A stretch of DNA of 64,000 nucleotides from Fibrobacteraceae bacterium. GTDB lineage: Bacteria; Fibrobacterota; Fibrobacteria; Fibrobacterales; Fibrobacteraceae. The notes beneath the pieces are model-generated. The model was not told the DNA's origin, searched no databases, and saw only the letters and a list, made by a program, of their open reading frames with translations. Shown piece by piece: positions 16,804 to 25,732 of this stretch. The stretch lies in NCBI GenBank assembly GCA_017631885.1, contig JAGBSH010000017.1, forward strand, positions 206,974 through 270,973, written 5' to 3'. The translations under genes and the position numbers were made by a program. Numbering within the stretch: position 1 is the first letter of the stretch; every line of letters begins with the position of its first letter.

Positions 16804-17490
16804 TCAAAAATTCAAATCTTCTCTACAATCAAACTCACCTCTTACCACACATTCGTCATGCACACAATACGTGTTTTCTAATTTAGTTTTAATTTTAAAA
16901 CAATAATTGTCTAGACATTCCTCACTTGAGTAATTGAGGCATTCGTTATTCCACCCACAAATTGGATATGTTTCTTTTCTAGAATAAACATCTGCATAAT
17001 AGGACAACGGTCCAGAGATAGAAGGAGTAGTAAAATTAATTTTATCGTATTCTTTTCCAATTTCTTTGGAAGGATAAATATGAAGAGAAATATTTGCAGA
17101 GTCAATGTCTATATAATCACAATATTCCTCAATAACGCAAGTTACCAAAGGTATTCGTACCGTTAAATTAGGCTTACATTGGTTTATATCATCTAAATAA
17201 TTTGCATCTTCTATACAATTATGGCTTATACTGCCATAGGGAAAACGATCATCTTCACATTCAATACAAATATCATGTTTATAAATACCTCCAAGATTTT
17301 GTTGTTTTAAATCATTACATACTTGTTCCCCATTTACAAAAAATTGTACACTATCAAAGGAATCAGTTGTCCCATAACTAATCCATAAATCTCGTGCATA
17401 TTTATAACATTCACAAATATCTTCCTCTGGAGTACACCCAAAAACTACAAAAGAAATAAAAAATAAAGCTAATAAATACAACTTACGCAT
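16804..17490 (-). CDS. Cys-rich lipoprotein A
   Basis: 228 residues starting at the ATG at 17490, which is 6 nt after AAGGAG. It opens a lipoprotein signal (MRKLYLLALFFISFVVFGC). The mature part has many cysteines (for example CECYKYARDL, CVIEEYCDY, CGWNNECLNY, CLDNYCFKI), which implies disulfides and a surface or periplasmic location. It is close to 90% identical to lipoprotein C at 18452-19132, including flanking sequence. No family is recognised. Last coding member of the array. Confidence 0.7.
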   Translation of the reverse strand: MRKLYLLALFFISFVVFGCTPEEDICECYKYARDLWISYGTTDSFDSVQFFVNGEQVCNDLKQQNLGGIYKHDICIECEDDRFPYGSISHNCIEDANYLDDINQCKPNLTVRIPLVTCVIEEYCDYIDIDSANISLHIYPSKEIGKEYDKINFTTPSISGPLSYYADVYSRKETYPICGWNNECLNYSSEECLDNYCFKIKTKLENTYCVHDECVVRGEFDCREDLNF

Positions 17491-17502
17491 ACTCAACTCC
17501 TT

Positions 17503-17676
17503 TTAGTTATACACCCCAGCAATCACCGCATTTACCGTTTCACGTAAAAATGGCACCCAAGTAACTTTTGTGTCTTGATGAACCAGAATTGTTCCGTTCC
17601 ATTGGAAATCATTACCAACATAAAAAATTACACTGCCATTTGTTTGAGGGATCTGTTTAGAATCTCTAGGACTATT
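17503..17676 (-). pseudogene. fragment P2 of the 3' end of the secreted protein gene
   Basis: Reads DSKQIPQTNGSVIFYVGN, QWNGTI, then VHQDTKVTWVPFLRE up to AVIAGVYN and a stop, with the same internal deletion as P1. The stop is followed by the same AAAAGGAGTTGAGT ribosome-site leader that precedes lipoprotein A. It has no start codon in context. Confidence 0.8.
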
Positions 17677-18261
17677 CTAATTAAAATAATAATCTAATAC
17701 ACACTTTTCTCCTAAAGTAGTCTCTTTACAAACACTTTGTTCCTTTCTATAGGAAAAAATACATATATCTTTTAGGCAATAAAGATTTGATAAATCTATC
17801 TCAGGGTCTTCAGTTTTAAAATTAATTTTATTTTCAAATTGTTTGATATTATTTCTTAAAAATATTCCATATGCGTAATTTAAATTTATTGACACACTGT
17901 CAACTATTTCTTTTGTTTCAATAGAATCTATCAAAGTTACTTTTATTTTTAATTTTTCGTATAATTTTTTACTAAGGCTATGACAATATTCGCCATTAAC
18001 ACAAGTGTATTTCCAAATGAATGTTTGCCTATTATTGTCTTCTAACATAATGTTGTACCAATCGCTAGGAGCTTTTTTTGAATGACAAATTGTATCTTGA
18101 CCGATTGTTAAAACGAAATCAACTAATTCTTTTTTACTTTTTTTTTGAAAATAAAACATCGTTTTTATAGCGTCGTCATAACTTATGCAACCATCTTCAA
18201 TGGTACATGAAAAAAATGAAAAAATCAAAAAAAAAGAAATTAAACAAAATATTTTTCGCAT
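17677..18261 (-). CDS. lipoprotein D
   Basis: 194 residues; ATG 18261 with GGAGAT upstream. Signal MRKIFCLISFFLIFSFFSC gives a lipobox cysteine at 19. The mature sequence is Lys/Glu/Ile-rich with paired cysteines near the end (CLKDICIF, CKETTLGEKC). It shares layout with the other array lipoproteins but little sequence. Function unknown. Confidence 0.65.
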   Translation of the reverse strand: MRKIFCLISFFLIFSFFSCTIEDGCISYDDAIKTMFYFQKKSKKELVDFVLTIGQDTICHSKKAPSDWYNIMLEDNNRQTFIWKYTCVNGEYCHSLSKKLYEKLKIKVTLIDSIETKEIVDSVSINLNYAYGIFLRNNIKQFENKINFKTEDPEIDLSNLYCLKDICIFSYRKEQSVCKETTLGEKCVLDYYFN

Positions 18262-18264
18262 TAG

Positions 18265-18451
18265 CTAAATCTCCATAAAATCAATTGCATATTTAGTATT
18301 ATTGAGTTGAGCAATCACCGCATTTACCGTTTCACGTAAAAATGGCACCCAAGTAACTTTTGTGTCTTGATGAACCAGAATTGTTCCGTTCCATTGGAAA
18401 TCATTACCAACATAGAAAATTACACTGCCTTTTGTTTGAGAAATCAATTTA
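18265..18451 (-). pseudogene. fragment P3 of the 3' end of the secreted protein gene
   Basis: Carries the same QTKGSVIFYVGN and QWNGTI/VHQDTKV junction as P1 and P2, then VPFLRETVNAVIA. The tail then changes to a different sequence ending FMEI. It sits between lipoproteins C and D. The shared deletion shows that P1, P2 and P3 descend from one deleted copy. Confidence 0.8.
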
Positions 18452-19132
18452 TCAAAAATTCCAATTTTCTCTACAATCAAATTCGCCACTTACCGCACAT
18501 TCTTCATGAACACAATATGTGTCTTCTAATTTAGTTTTAATTTTAAAACAATAATTGTCTAGACATTCCTCACTTGAGTAATTGATGCATTCGTTATTCC
18601 ACCCACAAATTGGATATGTTTCTTTTCTAGAATAAACATCTGCATAATAGGACAACGGCCCAGAGATAGAAGGAGTAGTAAAATTAATTTTATCGTATTC
18701 TATTCCAATTTCTTTGGAAGGATAAATATGAAGAGAAATATTTGCAGAGTCAATGTCTATATAATCACAATATTCCTCAATAACGCAAGTTACCAAATGT
18801 GTTCGTACCGTTAATTTAGGCTTACATAGGTTTATATTATCTAAATAATTTGCATCTTCTATACAATTATGGCTTATACTGCCATAGGGATAACGCTCAT
18901 CTTCACATTCTCTAATACAAATATCATATTTATAAATACCTCCAAGATTTTGTTGTTTTAAATCATTACATACTTGTTTCCCATTTACAAAAAATTGTAC
19001 ACTATCAAAGGAATCAGTTGTCCCATAACTAATCCGTAAATCTCGTGCATATTTATAACATTGACATTCATCCCCACATTTACAAGCCACAAAAGAAATG
19101 AAAAATAAAGCTAATAAATTCAATTTACGCAT
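18452..19132 (-). CDS. Cys-rich lipoprotein C (paralogue of A)
   Basis: 226 residues from the ATG at 19132, with AAGGAG 6 nt upstream. The signal MRKLNLLALFFISFVAC ends in a probable lipobox cysteine. The cysteine pattern and most residues are the same as in lipoprotein A; differences are scattered substitutions plus a changed region just after the signal. About 800 bp including the downstream fragment is duplicated between the two loci. Confidence 0.7.
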   Translation of the reverse strand: MRKLNLLALFFISFVACKCGDECQCYKYARDLRISYGTTDSFDSVQFFVNGKQVCNDLKQQNLGGIYKYDICIRECEDERYPYGSISHNCIEDANYLDNINLCKPKLTVRTHLVTCVIEEYCDYIDIDSANISLHIYPSKEIGIEYDKINFTTPSISGPLSYYADVYSRKETYPICGWNNECINYSSEECLDNYCFKIKTKLEDTYCVHEECAVSGEFDCRENWNF

Positions 19133-19144
19133 ACTCAACTCCTT

Positions 19145-19240
19145 TTAGTTATACACCCCAGCAATCACTGCATTTACTGTTTCATGTAAGAATGGAACCC
19201 AAATAACTTTTGTGTCTTGATGAACCTCAATATTTTTTAC
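19145..19240 (-). pseudogene. fragment P4 of the 3' end of the secreted protein gene
   Basis: Reads IEVHQDTKVIWVPFLHETVNAVIAGVYN in two overlapping blocks with a stop, matching the last ~28 residues of the full gene. It lacks the upstream block found in P1-P3, so it arose by a separate copying event. It lies between lipoproteins B and C. Confidence 0.8.
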
Positions 19241-19948
19241 CTAATCTGTTTCATTGCAGATCTCTTCTTTTTCTGCGGGGAAAGTTGCTATACAATAACC
19301 ATTGATACATTCTTTTCGATTCATTATTGAAGGATTTTGATAAGCTTCAAAAAATGGTAAAATTGTATTACCTTCATATTTAAACCATTTTGTAGTATCT
19401 TGTTCCGAAAGAACATGAATAATATTCGCTTCTAAATCAACATTAGAAAAATAAAATTCTGCTTTATTATTGTTGGAAAACACATTGAATTTTAGTTGAT
19501 TATTTTTTGCATTATGATTGATATCATAAAATTCTTTAGTATAGCAAGTAAATACATACCATTTGTCATCAATAGGAGAACAATTATCAGGAATATTTTC
19601 ATTGATAGAAGAAATTATTAAATTTTTTGTTGGTGTCCAACAATACCAAACATGATTTCTTAATTCACAACTATCAGGAACAACATCTGAGTTAGGTTGA
19701 GCATAAAAATAATCCTTTACTGTTGTATCTTTGCATATAATTAATTTTTGCAGGAATTTTTTTTTAAGCAAGCAAATAGGAATATCATCTAAAAATACAT
19801 GTACACTATCAAATTCATTTGTTGTTAAAAAACTGATATTAGCAGGTTGTTCCTTTGCATCATAACAAACCAATTCAATTTTAAAAATTCTACAACTAAA
19901 AAAACAAAATGCTGTTAAAAATAAAGCTAATAAATACAATTTACGCAT
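19241..19948 (-). CDS. lipoprotein B
   Basis: 235 residues from the ATG at 19948 (AAGGAG, 6-nt spacer). Signal MRKLYLLALFLTAFCFFSC has a lipobox cysteine. The mature part keeps the segment FDSVHVFLDDIPIC, which aligns with FDSVQFFVNGEQVC of lipoproteins A and C, so it is a distant relative. It starts 12 nt after the stop of the large secreted protein and is probably co-transcribed with it. Confidence 0.7.
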   Translation of the reverse strand: MRKLYLLALFLTAFCFFSCRIFKIELVCYDAKEQPANISFLTTNEFDSVHVFLDDIPICLLKKKFLQKLIICKDTTVKDYFYAQPNSDVVPDSCELRNHVWYCWTPTKNLIISSINENIPDNCSPIDDKWYVFTCYTKEFYDINHNAKNNQLKFNVFSNNNKAEFYFSNVDLEANIIHVLSEQDTTKWFKYEGNTILPFFEAYQNPSIMNRKECINGYCIATFPAEKEEICNETD

Positions 19949-19960
19949 ACTCAACTCCTT

Positions 19961-22900
19961 TTAGTTATAAACCCCAGCAATCACTGCATTTACTGCTTCA
20001 TGTAAGAAAGGAACCCAAATAACTTTTGTGTCTTGATGAACCTCAATGCTTTTTGCATAAATTGCGCCATAGAAATTTTTACCAACTTGTCCAACGATTA
20101 CTTTTGCATTCGGAGCAACAATTGTTCCAGCGAATTCAGTTTGAATATACACAGGATTTGTGCCATAATAATATATCATAAAATGATGCGCTGCAGAAAC
20201 CATATCATCAGCAACAATTGTTCCGTTCCATTGGAAATCATTACCAACATAGAAAATTACACTGCCATTTGTTTGAGGGATCAGTTTAGAATCTTTTTGA
20301 AATTTTAATGCTCCTGCATAAAATTCACCGGGAACATTTAGAATCAAACTTGAACCAGAATTAAAATTAAAATCTACTTTGCGGAAATTGTAGGAAAGCA
20401 AACCAGAGGTAAGATTTTCTCCAGAATTCAGAACCCTTGTATTGTTTATTTCAAAATCTAAATTCCAATCAAAAGTATTTTCAAAGAAGTTATCGTAAGC
20501 TTGTTTTGTAGAATTTTCGTGTGGGGAATGTTCTATTATACTACCGGCTACTTTTATTGTTGAACTCTGTTTTATGATTGTATTTGCTGTTTCTAAATTA
20601 CCATGGACGAAAGCCCTATCTCGCAAAAGAACGGGCTTCGCAGAAAAAACGTTACCGACTTCTGCTTTTACTCCAAGTCCTACACCAAAAGCTCCACTAA
20701 AATCACTATTATAAGAAACTATGGGACAATAAGTTCCATTTAACGAAACACAAGAAGCTCTATCATTTAAAAGCAATAATTCTTTTGCAAGTAATGCAAC
20801 CGTATAATCTTTACAACCAGGAATTACATTTTTAGGGAATCTTGTTGCATCAAATCGTTCACAACTATTAATTTGATTGCTTTCTTTATAAGCATCTTCT
20901 TGAGCATCACAATAACCATCTCCGTCAGAATCAACATCTATAGCAGCGTGTAAATCATCATCATCAATATCTGAGTTAGACATATAATTAGAACCTGAGG
21001 TACATTTCATAAAACCATAAATTTCATCAAAGTCATTAACTCCATCTCCATCAGAATCATTAGTAGATGGGGTTGTTTTAAATCGTTCAATCTCATCAAA
21101 ATCTACAATACCATCACTGTCAGCGTCCTTAAAAATGCTTGGCCTTGAAGTTCGACCTTTTGCTGATGGTGGTGGAATATAATAAGTAAAATAAATGTTA
21201 TTTGTTAAATGTACTCCCGAGATGTATTCTAGCAACTTTGTTACGCCTAGACCATTGGCAAAAAAATTAGCTAAAACATCTAATCCAAGAAAACTAATAT
21301 TGCAATAATAACGCCATTCAGAATTCCCCATGTTATCTGTATTTAAAACATGAATATAAACATCTCCATTCATTTGAATTTTATAACCATTTAAAACAAG
21401 GGAATGAGCTAAATAAGTAGTAGCATCATTTAGTTGGGAAAGTCCCATAATATTTCCTGATTCTATCGTACTGATTATGGTGTGTAATAATGGCGGTCCT
21501 ACAAACCAACCTTCAGAAACAGGAATAGTCCCTGATGCTGCATAAGCGCTAATTAGCGACAAATAGGTAGTTTTATCCCAAATATCTAGTTCTAAAGCAT
21601 AACTAAGAGCTTGCATAGTTGCTATCGGCCCACCACCATCTATATCTCCAAATTCCTCTCTTACATAGTACATAATTTCATCTTCTGAAATGTCGCCACC
21701 TTTGTAATGATTTATCATTTGTGCCATGGTAAGCCAACAGCGGTTTTTTGCTGGTTTAAGATCATTTCCATAATAATCCTCTTTAAGAAAAACCTTATTC
21801 CAATTTTTCTCATTATACCCATTTTTCCATTTTTCAGCCAACATTCTAGTATCTTTCATGGCACAAAAAGCATCAGTTCCAAAACATTGATTTGTAATTA
21901 ATCCATTATATATATAGTCCTTAACATAAGAATATTGCAACCTAGTTAAATTTTTTGTGACTTTGTTTGTTCTTGTGTGTAAGGTTTCTGTATGGACAAA
22001 AATTTGAATCATTCCCAAAGGACTTATGCGATTTTTAAAAGAATTCCAAGAATTTTCTATAAAGTTACCACCATAAAAAATGGAGTATGTAACAGGAGTA
22101 AAAGTTTGAACCACTTTCTTTACTGTCTTTTTTGCCCATTTCTTTACTTTCTTCCACCAAGACGCACGAAGTAAAGGAGAACTATTTTCTGCAGGTTCAT
22201 CTGCAGGGATTAAATAATACTCTTCACCTTCTTCATTTTCATCCATTGAAACTTCTATTAAAGGTTCTGCGAACCATAAATAATTGCCTACTGAAAGTGT
22301 GGGTATTCTTTTTATTGTTTGTGAAGTAAATTCAGAAACAATTGTATCGCCTAGAACAATAGAATCTCCTATTAATGAATCTTTAACTATAACTAAATGA
22401 TAATAATCAGCTCCTTCAACAGCATTCCATTCAAGCGTCAACGAATCAATATCGTCTTCGCTATATTGCATTAACACAGGGGATAAGATTATCGGCATTG
22501 GATTTTCATCTGGGCTTTCCCAAGTTCGATAAAATTTCCAATTGCCAATTTTTCTAGCATCTAAAAATTTTCCCAAAGAATCTTTTTTTAAAGCCAGACG
22601 TTGTCCTTGAATTAATCCTTGATTAAATCCCATATCAAAATCAGCTTTTACAAAAGAATCCGTTGATTCCCATAGACTCATATCTACAGCTGTTTTTGCT
22701 TTTTCTGGCCTCCATCCAAATGCAAAATAAGCTAAAATATTTCCATTACATTCTGCAAATAATTCTCCACGACGTTCAACAGAATCTTGAGTAGATAAAT
22801 TGCCATGCCAAATTTTTTGCCCTAAGGAATCTACCTTAGCATCATCTAAATTAGCTTGTATAAAATTACCTGTTTTGTTTTTGATTGTTATAAAAGAAGA

Positions 22901-23458
22901 ATCAGAATCTAACTTTTGTAATATCTGTAATGCTATGGAATCTTTTTGAACTTCTACAAACTGAACAACAGGACAGCCTGCGTTTTTCGCAGTAGTAAGC
23001 ATCAAAGGTTTGCCATTTGATAAAACTTCAACATTATTTGCTATAGAAAATGTGTTTGATGTTGGTTGTGATAAATCATCATTTTTAGACCAAGCAGACC
23101 AATTTTTATTATGAAGTCCTATTGCAAATCCAGAATTTCCGCCAAGTGTATCTCCAGGATAAAGAATTACATTTGGAAAATAAATTATAAGTGTGGCATT
23201 CAGAGAATCTTCAAAAGACCAATTTGCCATACCATCAGGAAGGTAAAACAAATCAGGTTCTGCAATTCTTGCCGTCTCTTGTTTTACGTGATAACGAAGT
23301 TCAATTTCTTTTAAGGTGTCGTTAGAATTATTTTCAATTTTAAATCTTAGTACTGTTTGGTTATTTTGTGAAAACTGCTCGTCGAGTGTGGAAATCGTAA
23401 TAGCATTACTGGAAACTTTTAATGCAAACAAAATACACAACAAAATGAAATTTTTCAT
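19961..23458 (-). CDS. large secreted protein with C39-like peptidase and thrombospondin-3-type repeats
   Basis: 1165 residues from ATG 23458 (GGAG 6 nt upstream) with signal MKNFILLCILFALKVSSNA. The N-terminal ~150 residues are beta-rich (CBM3-like feel, unproven). A papain/C39-like domain lies at about 565-720, with Cys574 (NRCWLTMAQMI), His685 (YLAHSLVLNGY) and an Asn/Asp near 705 (HVLNTDN). Ca-binding repeats (DADSDGIVDFDE, NDSDGDGVNDFDE, DVDSDGDGYCD) run to about 880. The last 250 residues form the FYGAIYAKSIEVHQDTKV-type domain whose 3' end is copied downstream. A Cys peptidase role is an inference from residue spacing. Confidence 0.7.
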   Translation of the reverse strand: MKNFILLCILFALKVSSNAITISTLDEQFSQNNQTVLRFKIENNSNDTLKEIELRYHVKQETARIAEPDLFYLPDGMANWSFEDSLNATLIIYFPNVILYPGDTLGGNSGFAIGLHNKNWSAWSKNDDLSQPTSNTFSIANNVEVLSNGKPLMLTTAKNAGCPVVQFVEVQKDSIALQILQKLDSDSSFITIKNKTGNFIQANLDDAKVDSLGQKIWHGNLSTQDSVERRGELFAECNGNILAYFAFGWRPEKAKTAVDMSLWESTDSFVKADFDMGFNQGLIQGQRLALKKDSLGKFLDARKIGNWKFYRTWESPDENPMPIILSPVLMQYSEDDIDSLTLEWNAVEGADYYHLVIVKDSLIGDSIVLGDTIVSEFTSQTIKRIPTLSVGNYLWFAEPLIEVSMDENEEGEEYYLIPADEPAENSSPLLRASWWKKVKKWAKKTVKKVVQTFTPVTYSIFYGGNFIENSWNSFKNRISPLGMIQIFVHTETLHTRTNKVTKNLTRLQYSYVKDYIYNGLITNQCFGTDAFCAMKDTRMLAEKWKNGYNEKNWNKVFLKEDYYGNDLKPAKNRCWLTMAQMINHYKGGDISEDEIMYYVREEFGDIDGGGPIATMQALSYALELDIWDKTTYLSLISAYAASGTIPVSEGWFVGPPLLHTIISTIESGNIMGLSQLNDATTYLAHSLVLNGYKIQMNGDVYIHVLNTDNMGNSEWRYYCNISFLGLDVLANFFANGLGVTKLLEYISGVHLTNNIYFTYYIPPPSAKGRTSRPSIFKDADSDGIVDFDEIERFKTTPSTNDSDGDGVNDFDEIYGFMKCTSGSNYMSNSDIDDDDLHAAIDVDSDGDGYCDAQEDAYKESNQINSCERFDATRFPKNVIPGCKDYTVALLAKELLLLNDRASCVSLNGTYCPIVSYNSDFSGAFGVGLGVKAEVGNVFSAKPVLLRDRAFVHGNLETANTIIKQSSTIKVAGSIIEHSPHENSTKQAYDNFFENTFDWNLDFEINNTRVLNSGENLTSGLLSYNFRKVDFNFNSGSSLILNVPGEFYAGALKFQKDSKLIPQTNGSVIFYVGNDFQWNGTIVADDMVSAAHHFMIYYYGTNPVYIQTEFAGTIVAPNAKVIVGQVGKNFYGAIYAKSIEVHQDTKVIWVPFLHEAVNAVIAGVYN

Positions 23459-23569
23459 GGGTTTCTCCAAGAAACGCTTGTGAAAAAAAATATAATAAAT
23501 ATTTCTAAATAACATTTGTTTAAAATTTTACAAAAAAGTAGCTAAAGTTTTCAAAAAAAAACTTGTTCG

Positions 23570-23662
23570 TGAAAGTGTCTGGTTTTCAAGAGAATAACAA
23601 GAGCAAAAACTATTTGCCTAAATATACAATAAAATTTTGCTCAACACTCAATGCGATTTGAA
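23570..23662 (-). repeat. 93-bp repeat copy R3
   Basis: Nearly identical to R2 (16604-16696): same reading-frame end FQIALSVEQNFIVYLGK, same GAGCAAAA/TTTTGCTC inverted repeat (23601-23642). R2 and R3 bracket the whole lipoprotein/secreted protein locus in the same orientation. Confidence 0.8.
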
Positions 23663-23681
23663 AATTTATTATCGTGAAAAA

Positions 23682-24236
23682 TTATTTATTAAGTGCTAAA
23701 GTGCCTTTATGTGTGGCTTGTTTCCATACAAATTCTTCGCCATGTGTTTCAATGGCTTTACGCAAAATGCCAAAAGCGCCCATAGCATCATCTAAAGCTC
23801 TGTGAGCTGCAAACTCTGGCAACGCCAAATATTCACAAACATATTTCAAGTTGTAATGTGGTAAGCGTGGGAACGCTTTTCTTGAAAGTTTCAATGTGCA
23901 AAGTCTTGGTAAGCTTAAAGAAATCCCACAGCGAAAAAGTTCTTCACGTAACAACGAAAAATCAAAACTCACATTATGAGCTACAAAAATTCTCCCTTGG
24001 AGCATTTCATTTATTTCTTTTGCAATTGCAGAAAATAATGGTGCTGATTTCAATTTTAAAGAAGTTATTCCCGTAAGTTTTTCTACAAATGGTGTGACAG
24101 CACTTTCAGGATTCACAAATGTCTGAAATGTTTTTTCCACATTCAAGCCATCTGTTAAAACTACCCCTATTTCAATAATGCGATTTAAATTTTTCTTAGC
24201 TCCTGTTGCTTCTAAATCAATAACAGCGTATTTCAT
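23682..24236 (-). CDS. DnaQ-like 3'-5' exonuclease
   Basis: 184 residues. DEDDh exonuclease motifs: ExoI DLEATG (D7, E9), ExoII HNVSFDFSLL and ExoIII HRALDDA. Similar to the epsilon subunit or RNase T group, used in proofreading or RNA/DNA end trimming. As a short stand-alone protein its partner cannot be read from the sequence. It follows the 188-residue periplasmic protein by 3 nt, so both are in one operon with the sugar transporter. Confidence 0.88.
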   Translation of the reverse strand: MKYAVIDLEATGAKKNLNRIIEIGVVLTDGLNVEKTFQTFVNPESAVTPFVEKLTGITSLKLKSAPLFSAIAKEINEMLQGRIFVAHNVSFDFSLLREELFRCGISLSLPRLCTLKLSRKAFPRLPHYNLKYVCEYLALPEFAAHRALDDAMGAFGILRKAIETHGEEFVWKQATHKGTLALNK

Positions 24237-24239
24237 ATT

Positions 24240-24806
24240 TTACTGCACAGGAACTTCAAAATCTAATGTTTGTCTGCCATCTTGACTTTCAACTCTTGCT
24301 TTCATTCCAGATTTTTTGACTTTTGTAAAAATCGGAACAGAAACAAGGTAAGATTCTCCTGCGTGTTCACTTTGTTTGGCTAAAGAATCAGGAACCGTTT
24401 CTCTGAAGACAGGCGATTTACCACCATTCCAAACAGAATACACATACGTTCTGGGCAAGCCTTTACGAATTTGTTCTGTTGGCACGCAAAAATGCACAAT
24501 TCCACCTCGTGGAATCGTTCTAACACTATCTTTTATCGCTTCTTCTGAAAATTCTAATGCCGTTAAATACATTTCCATATTCTTGCGAAGCGTTTCATAA
24601 TTTTCATAACGAATAGAAACTTCAAATTTCATATCTTGCGGGACAGCCGATTCGCGAACATCCCGGATTTTTTTATTGTTCTGATAATATTCCCAACGCC
24701 CATTATCATGCAAAATAACAATGCGACCATCTGATGCTGTAGCGATTATATCATCGGCCAAAGCCACAGAAAACAAAACAAAAAAAGACAACAAAATTTT
24801 TTTCAT
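24240..24806 (-). CDS. exported protein of unknown function
   Basis: 188 residues with signal peptide MKKILLSFFVLFSVALA. Just after it comes DGRIVILHDNGRWEYY, a small motif common in short exported proteins that may form an SH3-like hairpin. The rest is beta-rich. No family recognised. Located between the transporter gene and the exonuclease gene, spaced 3-11 nt, with GGA upstream of the ATG. Confidence 0.6.
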   Translation of the reverse strand: MKKILLSFFVLFSVALADDIIATASDGRIVILHDNGRWEYYQNNKKIRDVRESAVPQDMKFEVSIRYENYETLRKNMEMYLTALEFSEEAIKDSVRTIPRGGIVHFCVPTEQIRKGLPRTYVYSVWNGGKSPVFRETVPDSLAKQSEHAGESYLVSVPIFTKVKKSGMKARVESQDGRQTLDFEVPVQ

Positions 24807-24817
24807 AATATTCCTTT

Positions 24818-25681
24818 TTAATTTCCAACTAATATTTTAGAAAGTGTCAGTAAAACAGCACCACATAAAATAACCAACGCGGCACTACCTAAACGCAAAC
24901 GTTCTTTCCATGTTGGGTATTCTTTAAAAGCAAAAACTCCCCACGCGATATTCACTAAAAGGTTCATTTGCGCTAAAGGGTAACCAATTCCAAAACCTAA
25001 TGGCCCTTCTGGGTCAATTGCCCAAAACGAACCGTGTGTACCGATAAGCCAAAGTGCGCCAGCCAAAAAACTTAAAACCCAGGGAGCTATTGGTTTAACC
25101 GGTGTTTTTTCTTTTGATTGTATAAAACAGAATAATAATATAGCTGCAAGAAAAATTCCAAGGGCATAAGAGAAAGCAAATTCAAGTTCGCCTATCTGAG
25201 CTAACTGAAATGGAAGCAAGTGAACGCCGAATATAGAACCCGCCACTAAAGAACGCCACTTTTTAAAAAATTGCCCTTTTTGCGGTGAAATAAGCAATAA
25301 CCCACAACCAATTGCTAAAATGGCAATAAGAGCTAACCAAATGATAATATCTTCATGTAAAATTAACACACCAGAAAGAAACGAAACCAAAATACAAGCA
25401 CCCATCATGCGGACACTTGTTCCTGATAAATTCGCCTCTTTATGAACAGCGCTAAAGCAAAGTGCTCCACCAAAAACCCAAAGGATTCCGCACAAAAAAC
25501 CAATTAAATTAAACGATAATGTGCCTGTAATTAAAGCTATAATAAAAGAAACAAATAAAACACCAACAGAAAGTCCGGCTAAAGACGCATACGACGAAAA
25601 CGCCGGATAACGCCTGAGAGGCACCATATAAGAGCCAAAAGCAATTATCGCAAGAAGCGCACCTATGTAACTATTACCCAT
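24818..25681 (-). CDS. GRP/DMT-type sugar uptake transporter
   Basis: 287 residues with about ten membrane helices in two similar halves. The pattern (GALLAIIAFGSYMVPLRRYP, GILWVFGGALCFSAVHKE, and GIGYPLAQMNLLVNIAWGVF in the second half) fits the glucose/ribose porter group of the drug/metabolite superfamily (RhaT/GlcU-like). The substrate is probably a sugar; which one is unknown. ATG 25681 is chosen over an upstream frame because TATTTT ends 7 nt before it and the first helix starts there. Divergent from gluQ. Confidence 0.8.
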   Translation of the reverse strand: MGNSYIGALLAIIAFGSYMVPLRRYPAFSSYASLAGLSVGVLFVSFIIALITGTLSFNLIGFLCGILWVFGGALCFSAVHKEANLSGTSVRMMGACILVSFLSGVLILHEDIIIWLALIAILAIGCGLLLISPQKGQFFKKWRSLVAGSIFGVHLLPFQLAQIGELEFAFSYALGIFLAAILLFCFIQSKEKTPVKPIAPWVLSFLAGALWLIGTHGSFWAIDPEGPLGFGIGYPLAQMNLLVNIAWGVFAFKEYPTWKERLRLGSAALVILCGAVLLTLSKILVGN

Positions 25682-25732
25682 AAATTCAAAAATAACTTTT
25701 TCTAGGAAAAAAGACATTTCTATCTTTTAATT

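Noticed and set aside
18265..18489. A real 74-residue gene
   Set aside because: It consists of a copied piece of the secreted protein C-terminus with an internal deletion, overlaps the end of lipoprotein C and has no ribosome-binding site.
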